A stretch of DNA of 6,618 bases from positions 1 through 6,618 of the forward strand of contig CAMCJY010000114.1 in assembly GCA_945875225.1 (NCBI GenBank). The letters run 5' to 3'. The notes under the pieces were generated by a model. The model saw only the letters and a program-made list of their open reading frames with translations. It searched no databases and was not told the DNA's origin. Shown here one piece after another: positions 1-5,319 of the stretch (its first letter is position 1; every line of letters begins with the position of its first letter). The stretch is from Comamonas sp. lk (lineage in GTDB: Bacteria > Pseudomonadota > Gammaproteobacteria > Burkholderiales > Burkholderiaceae_C). Both the position numbers and the translations under genes were made by a program.

Positions 1-423
1 AACATCATTAACGAGTACATCGATGAGCGCTTCCCACACCCCCAGCTGATGCCCGGTGACCCGGTGGACCGCGCCCGAGTCCGTTTGTTCCTGCTCAATT
101 TCGAGAAAGAATTGTTTGTGCATGTGACGACGCTGGAGTCACGCAGTACCAAAAACAATGACAAAGCCTTGGACAAAGCCCGCGCCCACGTCCGCGACCG
201 CTTGACCCAATTAGCACCGGTATTTCTGAAAAACAAATTCATGATGGGCGAGAACTTCTCGATGCTCGACGTAGCCATCGCACCGCTGTTATGGCGCTTG
301 GAGTACTACGGCATCGATCTGAGCAAAAACGCGGCACCTTTGCTCAAATATGCAGAGCGTATTTTTTCGCGCCCCGCCTATATCGAAGCGCTGACGCCTT
401 CCGAAAAGGTCATGCGTAAATAA
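1..423 (+). CDS. sspA: Stringent starvation protein A (GST-fold, RNA polymerase-associated), 5' truncated by the window edge
   Basis: The reading frame is open from base 1 and stops with TAA at 421-423, giving 140 C-terminal residues. The family is about 205-210 residues long, so roughly the first 70 (the thioredoxin-like N domain) lie outside the window; no internal start should be taken as real. The visible start, with EYIDERFPHPQLMP at residues 5-18, lines up with EYLDERFPHPPLMP of E. coli SspA. It includes the PHP pocket (residues 12-14) known in E. coli to be needed for SspA contact with RNA polymerase. The rest is the all-helical GST C domain; FSMLDVAIAPLLWRLEYYGI (86-105) matches the family's conserved helix containing the GST N-capping Asp. 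SspA is a cytosolic, catalytically inactive GST homologue that acts with sigma70 polymerase during starvation and acid stress. sspB follows after 29 bp, the usual operon order. Identification is firm. Confidence 0.95.
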   Translation, partial: NIINEYIDERFPHPQLMPGDPVDRARVRLFLLNFEKELFVHVTTLESRSTKNNDKALDKARAHVRDRLTQLAPVFLKNKFMMGENFSMLDVAIAPLLWRLEYYGIDLSKNAAPLLKYAERIFSRPAYIEALTPSEKVMRK

Positions 424-441
424 GGCCTATTGCAGCAGCCC

Positions 442-450
442 AAGGAGAGA
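442..450 (+). promoter_or_regulatory. Ribosome binding site of sspB
   Basis: AAGGAGAGA lies in the 29-bp gap after the sspA stop. Its AGGAG core (443-447) is 5 nt from a GTG at 453 and 8 nt from a second GTG at 456. It supports a GTG start for sspB and argues against the in-frame ATG at 495, which would remove the conserved RPY motif. Confidence 0.8.
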
Positions 451-452
451 TA

Positions 453-965
453 GTGGTGTCGCAAAGCCCTGTGGTTAGTTCCACGCGCCCCTACATGGTG
501 CGCGCGATGTACGACTGGTGTGTGGACAACCAGCTGACGCCATTTATCGTGGTGGCCGTGGATGCCAGCGTACGCGTCCCTACCGACTTTGTGCGCGATG
601 GCGAAATCGTGCTCAACATCAGCATGGGCGCGACCAGCAGCCTGACGCTGAGCAATGACTATATTGATTTCAAAGCGCGCTTTGGCGGCGTGGCGCGTGA
701 CATCAGCGTGCCCATGGGTCGCGTATCGGCCATCTATGCGCGTGAAAACGGGCAGGGCATGACCTTCCCCATTGAGGTCGTCACAGCCGCCAAGCCCGAA
801 GCGTTTGCACCCGTGCACCCGGTGGCTCCAGCGCCCGTCTTGAGTGGTGTACAAGCAAAACCTAGCGCCACCAAACCAAAGCGGGCTCCCTCGGGCGAGA
901 GTGCGCGCGAAGACCCCAAGCCCCCTGGCAGCAGTCCACGCCCAGCGCTGACGCGCGTCAAATAG
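453..965 (+). CDS. sspB: ClpXP protease specificity-enhancing factor SspB
   Basis: SspB is a cytosolic dimeric adaptor that binds ssrA-tagged and some other substrates and hands them to ClpXP. The 170-residue product has the family's layout. The substrate-binding core spans about residues 11-105, with RPYMVRA (12-18), DNQLTP (25-30), RDGEIVLNI (48-56), the hallmark ARFGG (75-79) and IYARENG (94-100), all close to E. coli SspB. A Pro/Ala/Lys-rich flexible linker (about 112-160) follows. The extreme C-terminus RPALTRVK (163-170) matches RPALRVVK, the ClpX-binding peptide of E. coli SspB. The linker is low complexity and, as usual, not conserved in sequence. The start is a GTG, either 453 or 456, because both fit the AAGGAG site; I chose 453 as the longer. 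The gene is 29 bp behind sspA and is probably cotranscribed with it. The function is assigned by family. Confidence 0.95.
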   Translation: MVSQSPVVSSTRPYMVRAMYDWCVDNQLTPFIVVAVDASVRVPTDFVRDGEIVLNISMGATSSLTLSNDYIDFKARFGGVARDISVPMGRVSAIYARENGQGMTFPIEVVTAAKPEAFAPVHPVAPAPVLSGVQAKPSATKPKRAPSGESAREDPKPPGSSPRPALTRVK

Positions 966-1002
966 GCCGACCTTTCACAAGGCTTGGTGCGAGACCTTCA
1001 AG

Positions 1003-1018
1003 TGCAATGTCCATTGCA
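1003..1018. repeat. 16-bp inverted repeat in the sspB to tRNA-Thr gap
   Basis: Two perfect 7-base arms, TGCAATG (1003-1009) and CATTGCA (1012-1018), are separated by TC. It lies 37 bp after the sspB stop and 25 bp before the tRNA. The two-base gap is too tight for a stable RNA hairpin and no T run follows, so it does not look like an intrinsic terminator. A protein-binding dyad overlapping the -35 area of the tRNA promoter is possible, as is chance. No regulator can be named. Confidence 0.5.
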
Positions 1019-1028
1019 GTCCCTACGT

Positions 1029-1034
1029 TAGAAT
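1029..1034 (+). promoter_or_regulatory. Possible -10 box for tRNA-Thr
   Basis: TAGAAT matches five of six positions of the sigma70 -10 consensus and ends 9 bp before the tRNA. It is followed by a C-rich stretch (CCTCCCG), a kind of discriminator seen at stable-RNA promoters under stringent control. No good -35 hexamer stands 15-19 bp upstream; the best, TGTCCA at 1008-1013, is weak and sits inside the inverted repeat. Read-through from sspAB is an alternative source of the tRNA. Confidence 0.3.
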
Positions 1035-1043
1035 TCCTCCCGT

Positions 1044-1119
1044 GCCGATTTAGCTCAGTTGGTAGAGCAACCGCCTTGTAAGCGGTAGGTCATCAGTTCG
1101 AATCCGATAATCGGCACCA
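1044..1119 (+). tRNA. tRNA-Thr, anticodon TGT, CCA encoded
   Basis: A full cloverleaf of 76 nt can be drawn by eye. The acceptor stem is GCCGATT (1044-1050) with AATCGGC (1109-1115), fully paired. The D stem is GCTC/GAGC (1053-1056, 1065-1068). The anticodon stem is ACCGC/GCGGT (1070-1074, 1082-1086), with loop CTTGTAA placing TGT at 1077-1079, which reads ACA and other threonine codons by wobble. The T loop is TTCGAAT (1097-1103). The discriminator is A1116 and CCA is encoded at 1117-1119. One irregularity is visible: in the T stem ATCAG/CCGAT (1092-1096, 1104-1108), A1095 faces C1105, an A-C mismatch at the 52-62 pair. All other stems are intact, so the gene is probably functional. An intrinsic terminator follows directly. 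Confidence 0.97.
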
Positions 1120-1128
1120 TTTTGAAAG

Positions 1129-1159
1129 CCAGCATCGCCTAGCGATGGCTGGTTTTTTT
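1129..1159 (+). terminator. Rho-independent terminator after tRNA-Thr
   Basis: CCAGCATCGC (1129-1138), loop CTA, then GCGAT-G-GCTGG (1142-1152) forms a ten-pair stem with one bulged G (1147). Seven T residues follow at 1153-1159. It starts ten bases after the encoded CCA and ends the tRNA transcript. On the minus strand the hairpin is followed only by a short mixed T/A tract, so it is at best a weak terminator for leftward transcription from the 29-codon gene at 1190-1279. Confidence 0.92.
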
Positions 1160-1189
1160 GTGCGTGAAAATAACGATGGATCGGCGTTT

Positions 1190-1279
1190 CTAGATGTCGC
1201 CCCCAATTGCCAAAAAAAAGAACAATAGGCACATGACAGCGAGCCATACTGCGAGCACTGTGACAATGGTTTTGAGCAT
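1190..1279 (-). CDS. Putative 29-residue single-pass membrane microprotein
   Basis: This reading frame is very short and is judged on its signals. The minus strand has an ATG (1277-1279) preceded by GGAGA (1286-1290) with a 6-nt spacer, and the frame stops with TAG at 1190-1192. The peptide begins MLKTIVTVLAVWLAVMCLL, continues through a run of three Phe and ends GGDI. It is therefore a Lys3 cap followed by about 22 hydrophobic residues, enough for one membrane helix, with an acidic C-terminus. A sigma70-like promoter sits upstream at 1316-1343. The Phe codons contain a run of eight T, which could invite slippage. It lies between the tRNA terminator and a small lipoprotein gene on the opposite strand. 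I do not recognise a family. It resembles in size, not sequence, the small subunits KdpF and CydX. Chance hydrophobicity of a T-rich stretch is the main alternative. Confidence 0.5.
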   Translation of the reverse strand: MLKTIVTVLAVWLAVMCLLFFFLAIGGDI

Positions 1280-1311
1280 GACGTTTCTCCGCTAGCGCCG
1301 AATTTGCCGCT

Positions 1312-1326
1312 CCCGATTTTATCGGG
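1312..1326. repeat. Perfect inverted repeat CCCGAT-TTT-ATCGGG, possible operator
   Basis: Six-base arms CCCGAT (1312-1317) and ATCGGG (1321-1326) flank three T. It lies between the leftward microprotein gene and the rightward lipoprotein gene and covers the candidate -10 box of the former. Neither strand has a T tract directly after it, which argues against a terminator. A repressor or activator site serving one or both genes is the more economical reading, but no binding protein can be named. Confidence 0.45.
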
Positions 1327-1343
1327 TGTAGCTTCCCTGTACA
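1316..1343 (-). promoter_or_regulatory. Candidate sigma70 promoter of the 29-residue microprotein gene
   Basis: Read on the minus strand, TGTACA (1338-1343; four of six consensus bases) and TAAAAT (1316-1321; five of six) are separated by 16 bp. Initiation would fall near 1309, leaving a leader of about 30 nt before the ATG at 1279 that contains the GGAGA site. The -10 box lies inside the CCCGAT inverted repeat, so factor binding there could block it. The call comes from consensus matching only. Confidence 0.4.
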
Positions 1344-1395
1344 TGACACCTTTTGTGCGAGGGACAGCATGACGGACTGGAAATTGAATGGATAT

Positions 1396-1399
1396 GGAG
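1396..1399 (+). promoter_or_regulatory. Ribosome binding site that sets the start of the lipoprotein gene
   Basis: GGAG ends 7 nt before the ATG at 1407, but only 1 nt before the in-frame ATG at 1401 and far downstream of the earlier frame-open ATG at 1353. It therefore favours 1407, which also gives a signal peptide of normal length. Confidence 0.65.
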
Positions 1400-1406
1400 C
1401 ATGGGC

Positions 1407-1658
1407 ATGGACGAACAGCAAAAAGGATCGCAGAGGGCTTCGCGCAGCGCACTGGCGATCGCCTGTGCCTTGGTCTGCCTGAGCTTGACTGCGTGCGAAG
1501 AATCCCCACAAGACCGCTGCGTCAAATCCCGGCTCAAAGTCTGGGACGCGCATTCTGAAAAAACACCCTGGCGCATTTCCGAGGCCACCGGGCAAACCCG
1601 CAGCGATTTCGAGGCCAAGGCGCGCGGGTGGTGCGCGCAGGAAAGCGGCCAGCCTTAG
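1407..1658 (+). CDS. Small putative outer-membrane lipoprotein, family unknown
   Basis: From ATG 1407 the product is 83 residues. It has an N region with Lys and two Arg (MDEQQKGSQRASR), a hydrophobic core (SALAIACALVCLSL) and the lipobox LTAC, so signal peptidase II would cut before Cys30. The residue after that Cys is Glu, not Asp, which by the E. coli rule predicts sorting to the outer membrane. The mature part is only 54 residues: polar and charged, with two further cysteines (in DRC near its start and in GWC near its end) that could pair in the periplasm. The frame is open upstream to an ATG at 1353, but that would put 18 non-signal-like residues in front and lacks a good ribosome site. 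I recognise no domain, so the function is unknown. It is monocistronic as far as seen, and ends 17 bp before the stop of the convergent CocE-like gene. Confidence 0.75.
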   Translation: MDEQQKGSQRASRSALAIACALVCLSLTACEESPQDRCVKSRLKVWDAHSEKTPWRISEATGQTRSDFEAKARGWCAQESGQP

Positions 1659-1675
1659 GTGGCAAGGCCTTTGCT

Positions 1676-3697
1676 TTAGAGCAAGCGCCGCTTGACTTTC
1701 TTATCCCAGTGCCGCGCCAAAATTTGCTTGTCGCCCTCGTAGGCTTCTAAGCGGCCGGTGATACGGAAATGGGTGGCAGTAGCCGTCATGGTGCTATAGG
1801 TTTCGGTGCGCGTGACCCAGTCGCCGCGCGAGGTTTCCATGCTCCAGTGGCATTCCTGGCGGGCCGATAAGGGATCGTGCGGCAATATGCGGTAGTGCTC
1901 CCGCCCGCGCCCCCAGGTCGTAAGACCATGTTCCATGTTGGTGATGCGGCCAAAGTCGTCTTCAATCACCATACGTCGCTCGCCGGTCGCTTGGTCAATC
2001 GTGACTTCCCGTTTGTTCCAAGGGGCGTCCAGCGTTTTTAAGCGGACGGCGGGTGCTACCTCGGCCGGCTCAAAATGCGGGGCTTTTTCACCACGTACTT
2101 TGGGACGCACTGGCAAGTCCAGATGGCTGGCGCCGGTATGCACCGTCAGCGTTACCGGGGTCGGCGCCGGCCAGATCAGCGGCCAGTAGCTGGTGGACAG
2201 CGATACCCGCAGCGTGTGCCCTTTGGGGATGCGGTAGGCCACATCGTCCAATTGAATTTTTACGGTATAGACCTTGCCCGGCGCAAGGGCCTGGGGGTGC
2301 TCGTGGCTGGCGTCACCGTGCCAATGCGTCAGGTTTGCCACCGCGTAGGTCAGTCTTGAAACCGCGCCATCGGGCCAGATGCTGTTGAGCCGCACCGCCA
2401 CATGCGCCACCGGCTGGTCCACGCTAAATTTCAGGGTCAGTACCGGCGCGCCGACCAGGTCGATGTCCTGGCCCAAGGGGGTGCCGTCAAAGCACAGCGA
2501 GCCAGAATCGTCCTGTCGCTGGTCGCCCGGAAATTCTGGCCCCAGCCAAATAATGCAGTACTCGCCGCTGTCCGCGCCGGTGTGTTGCGGCGAGCTAATC
2601 GTCTGCTTGCGCGCTGTGCTGCGTTCTGCGCCCAGACCGTCGGCGTTGAGGTGCAGGCGCTGTCCGTCGTGCTTGGCGTTGGGCCAGACCGCGTCGCTCA
2701 CCCAGCGCCCGTCAATGTGGTTGATGCTGGCGCCGGGCCGCTGCACTTCCATGATGTAAGTGCGAAAAGCCGGGTCCTGCTCCACGCCGGTTTGCGCGCC
2801 TTTGAGCCATCGGTCCCACCAGCGCAGCGCCTCTTGCAAAAAGCCGATGCGCGGCTCGGGCACGGCAAAGTGCGGGTACTTATGCGCCCAGGGCCCGATG
2901 ATGCCTTTGACCGGGCTTTGCACGCTGCCCACCAGACGGGGCACCGCATTGGTGTAGGCGTCATTCCAGCCACCAAACGCAAGTACCGCGGCTTTGATGG
3001 CGCCTATGTCTTGGTTCACCGAACCGCGCTTCCAGTAGGCATCGCGGTGCGGGTGTTGCAGCCAGTCGATAGCCAACAGGGGCTCGATGTTCAGGCGCTC
3101 CAGCCATAGGGCGCGCCATGCCTTACCCACCAGCGCCGGGTCTGGCGGGCGCGAGGAGTAGCCGAACATGGTGGCCGACCAGCCCATGTTTTCCGACAAC
3201 AGACAGCCGCCTTTGTAATGGATGTCATCGGTATAGCGGTCGTCCGTAGAACACAAAGTGATGATGGCTTCCAAGCCTTCGGGTTGGCGCGCTGCCACCT
3301 GCAGGCTGTTAAAGCCACCCCAGGAAATCCCCATCATGCCCACCCGCCCGGTACACCAGGGCTGCTGGCGTAGCCAGGCGATGACAGATTCCGCGTCCTG
3401 CAATTCCTGCTCGCTGTACTCGTCGTGCATCAGGCCTTGCGAGTCGCCGTTGCCGCGCATGTCCACCCGGATGCAGGCATAGCCGTGGCCCGCCAGATAC
3501 GGGTGGGTGAGGGCGTCGCGCACGATGGTACCGTCGCGCTTGCGGTAGGGCAAATGCTCCAGGATGGCGGGCACCGGGTTCTTGGCGGCGTCTTTGGGCA
3601 GCCAGATGCGCGCGGACAGTTCGGTGCCATCGGGCATGGCAATGATTTGGTGTGCGATTTCGCGCACCGCGCGGGGGAATTTGCGTAGGGTTTTCAT
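1676..3697 (-). CDS. CocE/NonD family serine hydrolase (peptidase S15-like acyl hydrolase)
   Basis: This is a 673-residue enzyme related to cocaine esterase and X-Pro dipeptidyl-peptidase, which cleave ester or amide bonds with a Ser-Asp-His triad. From ATG 3697 the alpha/beta-hydrolase domain covers about residues 10-300. It has the oxyanion Tyr in LPYRKRD (Tyr51), the nucleophile elbow GISWGG (Ser125), the acid in GGWNDAY (Asp246) and the base in GPWAHKYPH (His272). A beta-sandwich like the X-Pro dipeptidyl-peptidase C-terminal domain follows (about 300-530), with the typical AYRIPKGHTLRVSLSTSYWP. An extra C-terminal module of about 110 residues (565-673) goes beyond the length of cocaine esterase (574 residues). 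No signal peptide is seen, so it is probably cytosolic. I chose 3697 because TAAGG lies 8 nt upstream and the product then begins MKTLRKFPRAV. A TTG at 3733 overlapping the stop of the upstream phosphoesterase gene and an ATG at 3721 are alternatives. The substrate is unknown. Confidence 0.92.
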   Translation of the reverse strand: MKTLRKFPRAVREIAHQIIAMPDGTELSARIWLPKDAAKNPVPAILEHLPYRKRDGTIVRDALTHPYLAGHGYACIRVDMRGNGDSQGLMHDEYSEQELQDAESVIAWLRQQPWCTGRVGMMGISWGGFNSLQVAARQPEGLEAIITLCSTDDRYTDDIHYKGGCLLSENMGWSATMFGYSSRPPDPALVGKAWRALWLERLNIEPLLAIDWLQHPHRDAYWKRGSVNQDIGAIKAAVLAFGGWNDAYTNAVPRLVGSVQSPVKGIIGPWAHKYPHFAVPEPRIGFLQEALRWWDRWLKGAQTGVEQDPAFRTYIMEVQRPGASINHIDGRWVSDAVWPNAKHDGQRLHLNADGLGAERSTARKQTISSPQHTGADSGEYCIIWLGPEFPGDQRQDDSGSLCFDGTPLGQDIDLVGAPVLTLKFSVDQPVAHVAVRLNSIWPDGAVSRLTYAVANLTHWHGDASHEHPQALAPGKVYTVKIQLDDVAYRIPKGHTLRVSLSTSYWPLIWPAPTPVTLTVHTGASHLDLPVRPKVRGEKAPHFEPAEVAPAVRLKTLDAPWNKREVTIDQATGERRMVIEDDFGRITNMEHGLTTWGRGREHYRILPHDPLSARQECHWSMETSRGDWVTRTETYSTMTATATHFRITGRLEAYEGDKQILARHWDKKVKRRLL

Positions 3698-3705
3698 GGC
3701 GGCGA

Positions 3706-3710
3706 CCTTA
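3706..3710 (-). promoter_or_regulatory. Ribosome binding site favouring the 3697 start of the CocE-like gene
   Basis: On the minus strand TAAGG stands 8 nt before the ATG at 3697. The alternative ATG at 3721 has only AGGG 3 nt away, and the TTG at 3733 has no evident site but overlaps the preceding stop codon (TTGA). The 3697 start leaves a 32-bp gap to the upstream gene. Confidence 0.55.
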
Positions 3711-3729
3711 GCGTTCACCATGCGCCCTG

Positions 3730-5229
3730 TCAAATCGGGAAAACCAGACGTACCCGCCCATCCTGGGCACGGCCTTGCATGACCTGCGCTTGGGCACCGG
3801 CCAAGCGCTGCGCCAGGGCATGGTGCAAAGCCGCCAGCGTGCCGGCCGGGCTACGGTGGTCCAACGGTGTGCAGATGAGCTCCAGGCTGCCGTCGTTATG
3901 GCGTACCAACTCGATAGCGCGCGCCTGGCTGGGCCAATCGATGAGGGAGGCCGTGGCAATTTCCCAAAAGCCCCGCCCGCCGCCGGCACGGGCCTGCGGG
4001 CGCGGTGGGTGCGCGTCGATACGGTGGATGTGGCGGTGGCCGACCAACCAGGCCAGCACGCAGGCATGGCGGTGCAGCACATCAGTCAAGGCCTGGGCGT
4101 GCACGCGCTCCGGGTCATGGCCCCGGCGGTTGACCAGCGAGGCGCAGCCATGGTGACTGGCCAGCAGGGCCCGGCGGCCCGGCGTGCGGCCGACCTCGAG
4201 CAAACAATCGTCAAGCCAGGCCAGTTGCTGCTTGCCCACGCTGCCCTGGTAATCGCCCCAGGGGTGGTTGGTGTCCAGCAGGATGATGCGCACATGTTCT
4301 GTATCTATAAAGGTATCGCGCTGTCCGGGCGCGAGCTGCGCATAACCTTTTGCTCCTGCCGCCTCGTGTACATCGATAAATTCTTGCGCGCTGATGATGC
4401 GCCGCCCGGCATCGGGCGCGATGGCGCGTGTGCCAGGGCCGGCCGTGGTTTGCGAAAACGCTTCGGGCTGGTCCAAAAAAGCGTGCAGCGGATCGGCCGG
4501 CGCAAAGTCCGCCGGTTGCGCCAGGGTTTTTAGCGCGCCGGTGGCGATGGTCTCCAGGGCTGCGTTGCTCAGGGCCGTGCCTTGGCGCAGCACATCGTGG
4601 TTGCCAGCCACGCTGGTCCACGCAAAGCCCAGGCCCCGGCTGCTTATCACTGCGCTGGCGCGCGCCAAAAAGTCTTCTATGACCGGTAAACCCAGGGTCT
4701 TGCCGGCGCAGGGCACTTCCCCTTGCGGGCACCAATACGGCCACAGGCCACCGGGCTGCGTGGCCAGCCAGTCCCGCGCGCCTGCGATGTCGTGCACGCC
4801 GCCATAGGCGGATAAAGACGTATGCCCGCCGCGCACCAAGGCGATAAAGGCCTGCAATTCATTGGCCTGCGCGTTATCAATGTTGTCGCCGGTGAAAAGC
4901 GCCAGGTCATAGGGACGGTCACTGGCCGGGGCCAGTGGGTTTGCGCCTAGCGTGTCAATGTGCGCCGCCAGCGCAAAGTGCGTGAGCGCTTCATAGGGCC
5001 GGTGCATGTGCAAAAGCGGCTGCCAGAGCGGTTCTTGCCCGCGCAGCTCCACCCATTCGCAGCGCGCCGGCGAGGCACTGTCCATCACATGCGCGTCGCT
5101 GATGTGCACCAGGCTGAGCAGGGTTTGACCACTGCCCTGCGGGCTGTGGCCGCCCAAGTCGCTGCGCACGATGTAGTCTTGCAGCGTGGGCTTTGCCCCT
5201 GCGGGCATTTGAGGTAATTGGCTGGCCAT
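3730..5229 (-). CDS. Calcineurin-like metallophosphoesterase, resembling the PPA1498 (TIGR03767) type
   Basis: This 499-residue protein carries all metal-ligand motifs of the calcineurin-like phosphoesterase superfamily, in order: ISDAHVMD (Asp45, His47), FTGDNIDN (Asp115, Asn116), AGNHD (Asn210, His211), ASHHG (His359 or 360) and GHRHIH (His398, His400). It should therefore bind a two-metal centre and hydrolyse a phosphate ester; the substrate cannot be read from sequence. The stretches DAHVMDSASPARCEWVE and TGDNIDNAQANELQ recall the PPA1498-type subfamily best known from Actinobacteria; this is from memory, not a search. Between motifs II and III (about 120-205) and III and IV (about 215-310) lie long inserts, as in that subfamily. 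No signal peptide is seen, unlike some family members. The ATG at 5229 has no clear Shine-Dalgarno; ATG 5208 is an alternative. It is first in a probable two-gene operon with the CocE-like hydrolase and diverges from the HyuA-type gene. Confidence 0.88.
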   Translation of the reverse strand: MASQLPQMPAGAKPTLQDYIVRSDLGGHSPQGSGQTLLSLVHISDAHVMDSASPARCEWVELRGQEPLWQPLLHMHRPYEALTHFALAAHIDTLGANPLAPASDRPYDLALFTGDNIDNAQANELQAFIALVRGGHTSLSAYGGVHDIAGARDWLATQPGGLWPYWCPQGEVPCAGKTLGLPVIEDFLARASAVISSRGLGFAWTSVAGNHDVLRQGTALSNAALETIATGALKTLAQPADFAPADPLHAFLDQPEAFSQTTAGPGTRAIAPDAGRRIISAQEFIDVHEAAGAKGYAQLAPGQRDTFIDTEHVRIILLDTNHPWGDYQGSVGKQQLAWLDDCLLEVGRTPGRRALLASHHGCASLVNRRGHDPERVHAQALTDVLHRHACVLAWLVGHRHIHRIDAHPPRPQARAGGGRGFWEIATASLIDWPSQARAIELVRHNDGSLELICTPLDHRSPAGTLAALHHALAQRLAGAQAQVMQGRAQDGRVRLVFPI

Positions 5230-5319
5230 ACGTTTATCGGGGGTGGCGTTGTCACAATACAGGGTTTTGCCGAGCGGGCTGCCTGCAGGCTGATCTTCCC
5301 CTATTCGCGTGAAGCATTC
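5230..5319. promoter_or_regulatory. 90-bp divergent intergenic region between the phosphoesterase and HyuA-type genes
   Basis: Both start codons face away from this gap, so it should hold promoters for both directions. On the plus strand TTGTCA (5249-5254) is a good -35 hexamer, but no acceptable -10 lies 15-19 bp after it. On the minus strand GATAAA and TATTGT are only partial -10 matches. GCCTGCAGGC (5281-5290) is a perfect 10-bp palindrome and could be a regulator site or chance. The promoters may depend on an activator or a non-sigma70 factor. Assignment as regulatory comes from layout only. Confidence 0.4.

Noticed and set aside
1304..1332. TTGCCG - 17 bp - TGTAGC as a plus-strand promoter for the lipoprotein gene
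   Set aside because: The -10 matches only three of six consensus bases, so it is not supported above background.
1050..1595. A 181-codon minus-strand frame ending in YRIRTDDLPLTRRLLYQLS
   Set aside because: Its C-terminus is the antisense translation of the tRNA-Thr and its terminator, a well-known source of spurious predicted proteins. The rest runs antisense to the lipoprotein gene and across intergenic DNA.
1044..1676. Integrated element using the tRNA-Thr gene as an attachment site
   Set aside because: No integrase gene and no direct repeat of the tRNA 3' end are visible in the following sequence.
1671..1694. Two overlapping short hairpins (TTGCT/AGCAA and CAAGC/GCTTG) at the convergent end of the lipoprotein and CocE-like genes
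   Set aside because: The arms are only five base pairs, they exclude each other and no proper T run follows on either strand, so I do not call a terminator.
2402..3109. A 235-codon plus-strand frame
   Set aside because: It lies wholly antisense to the CocE-like hydrolase, whose domains and catalytic triad are intact. Long antisense frames are common in high-GC genes and no known motif is seen.
3775..4533. A 252-codon plus-strand frame
   Set aside because: It is antisense to the phosphoesterase, which has all metal motifs. No ribosome site or recognisable domain supports it.
5281..5290. 10-bp palindrome GCCTGCAGGC in the divergent gap
   Set aside because: It is short, GC-rich and does not extend into flanking bases; on its own it is compatible with chance. 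It is mentioned only within the intergenic entry.
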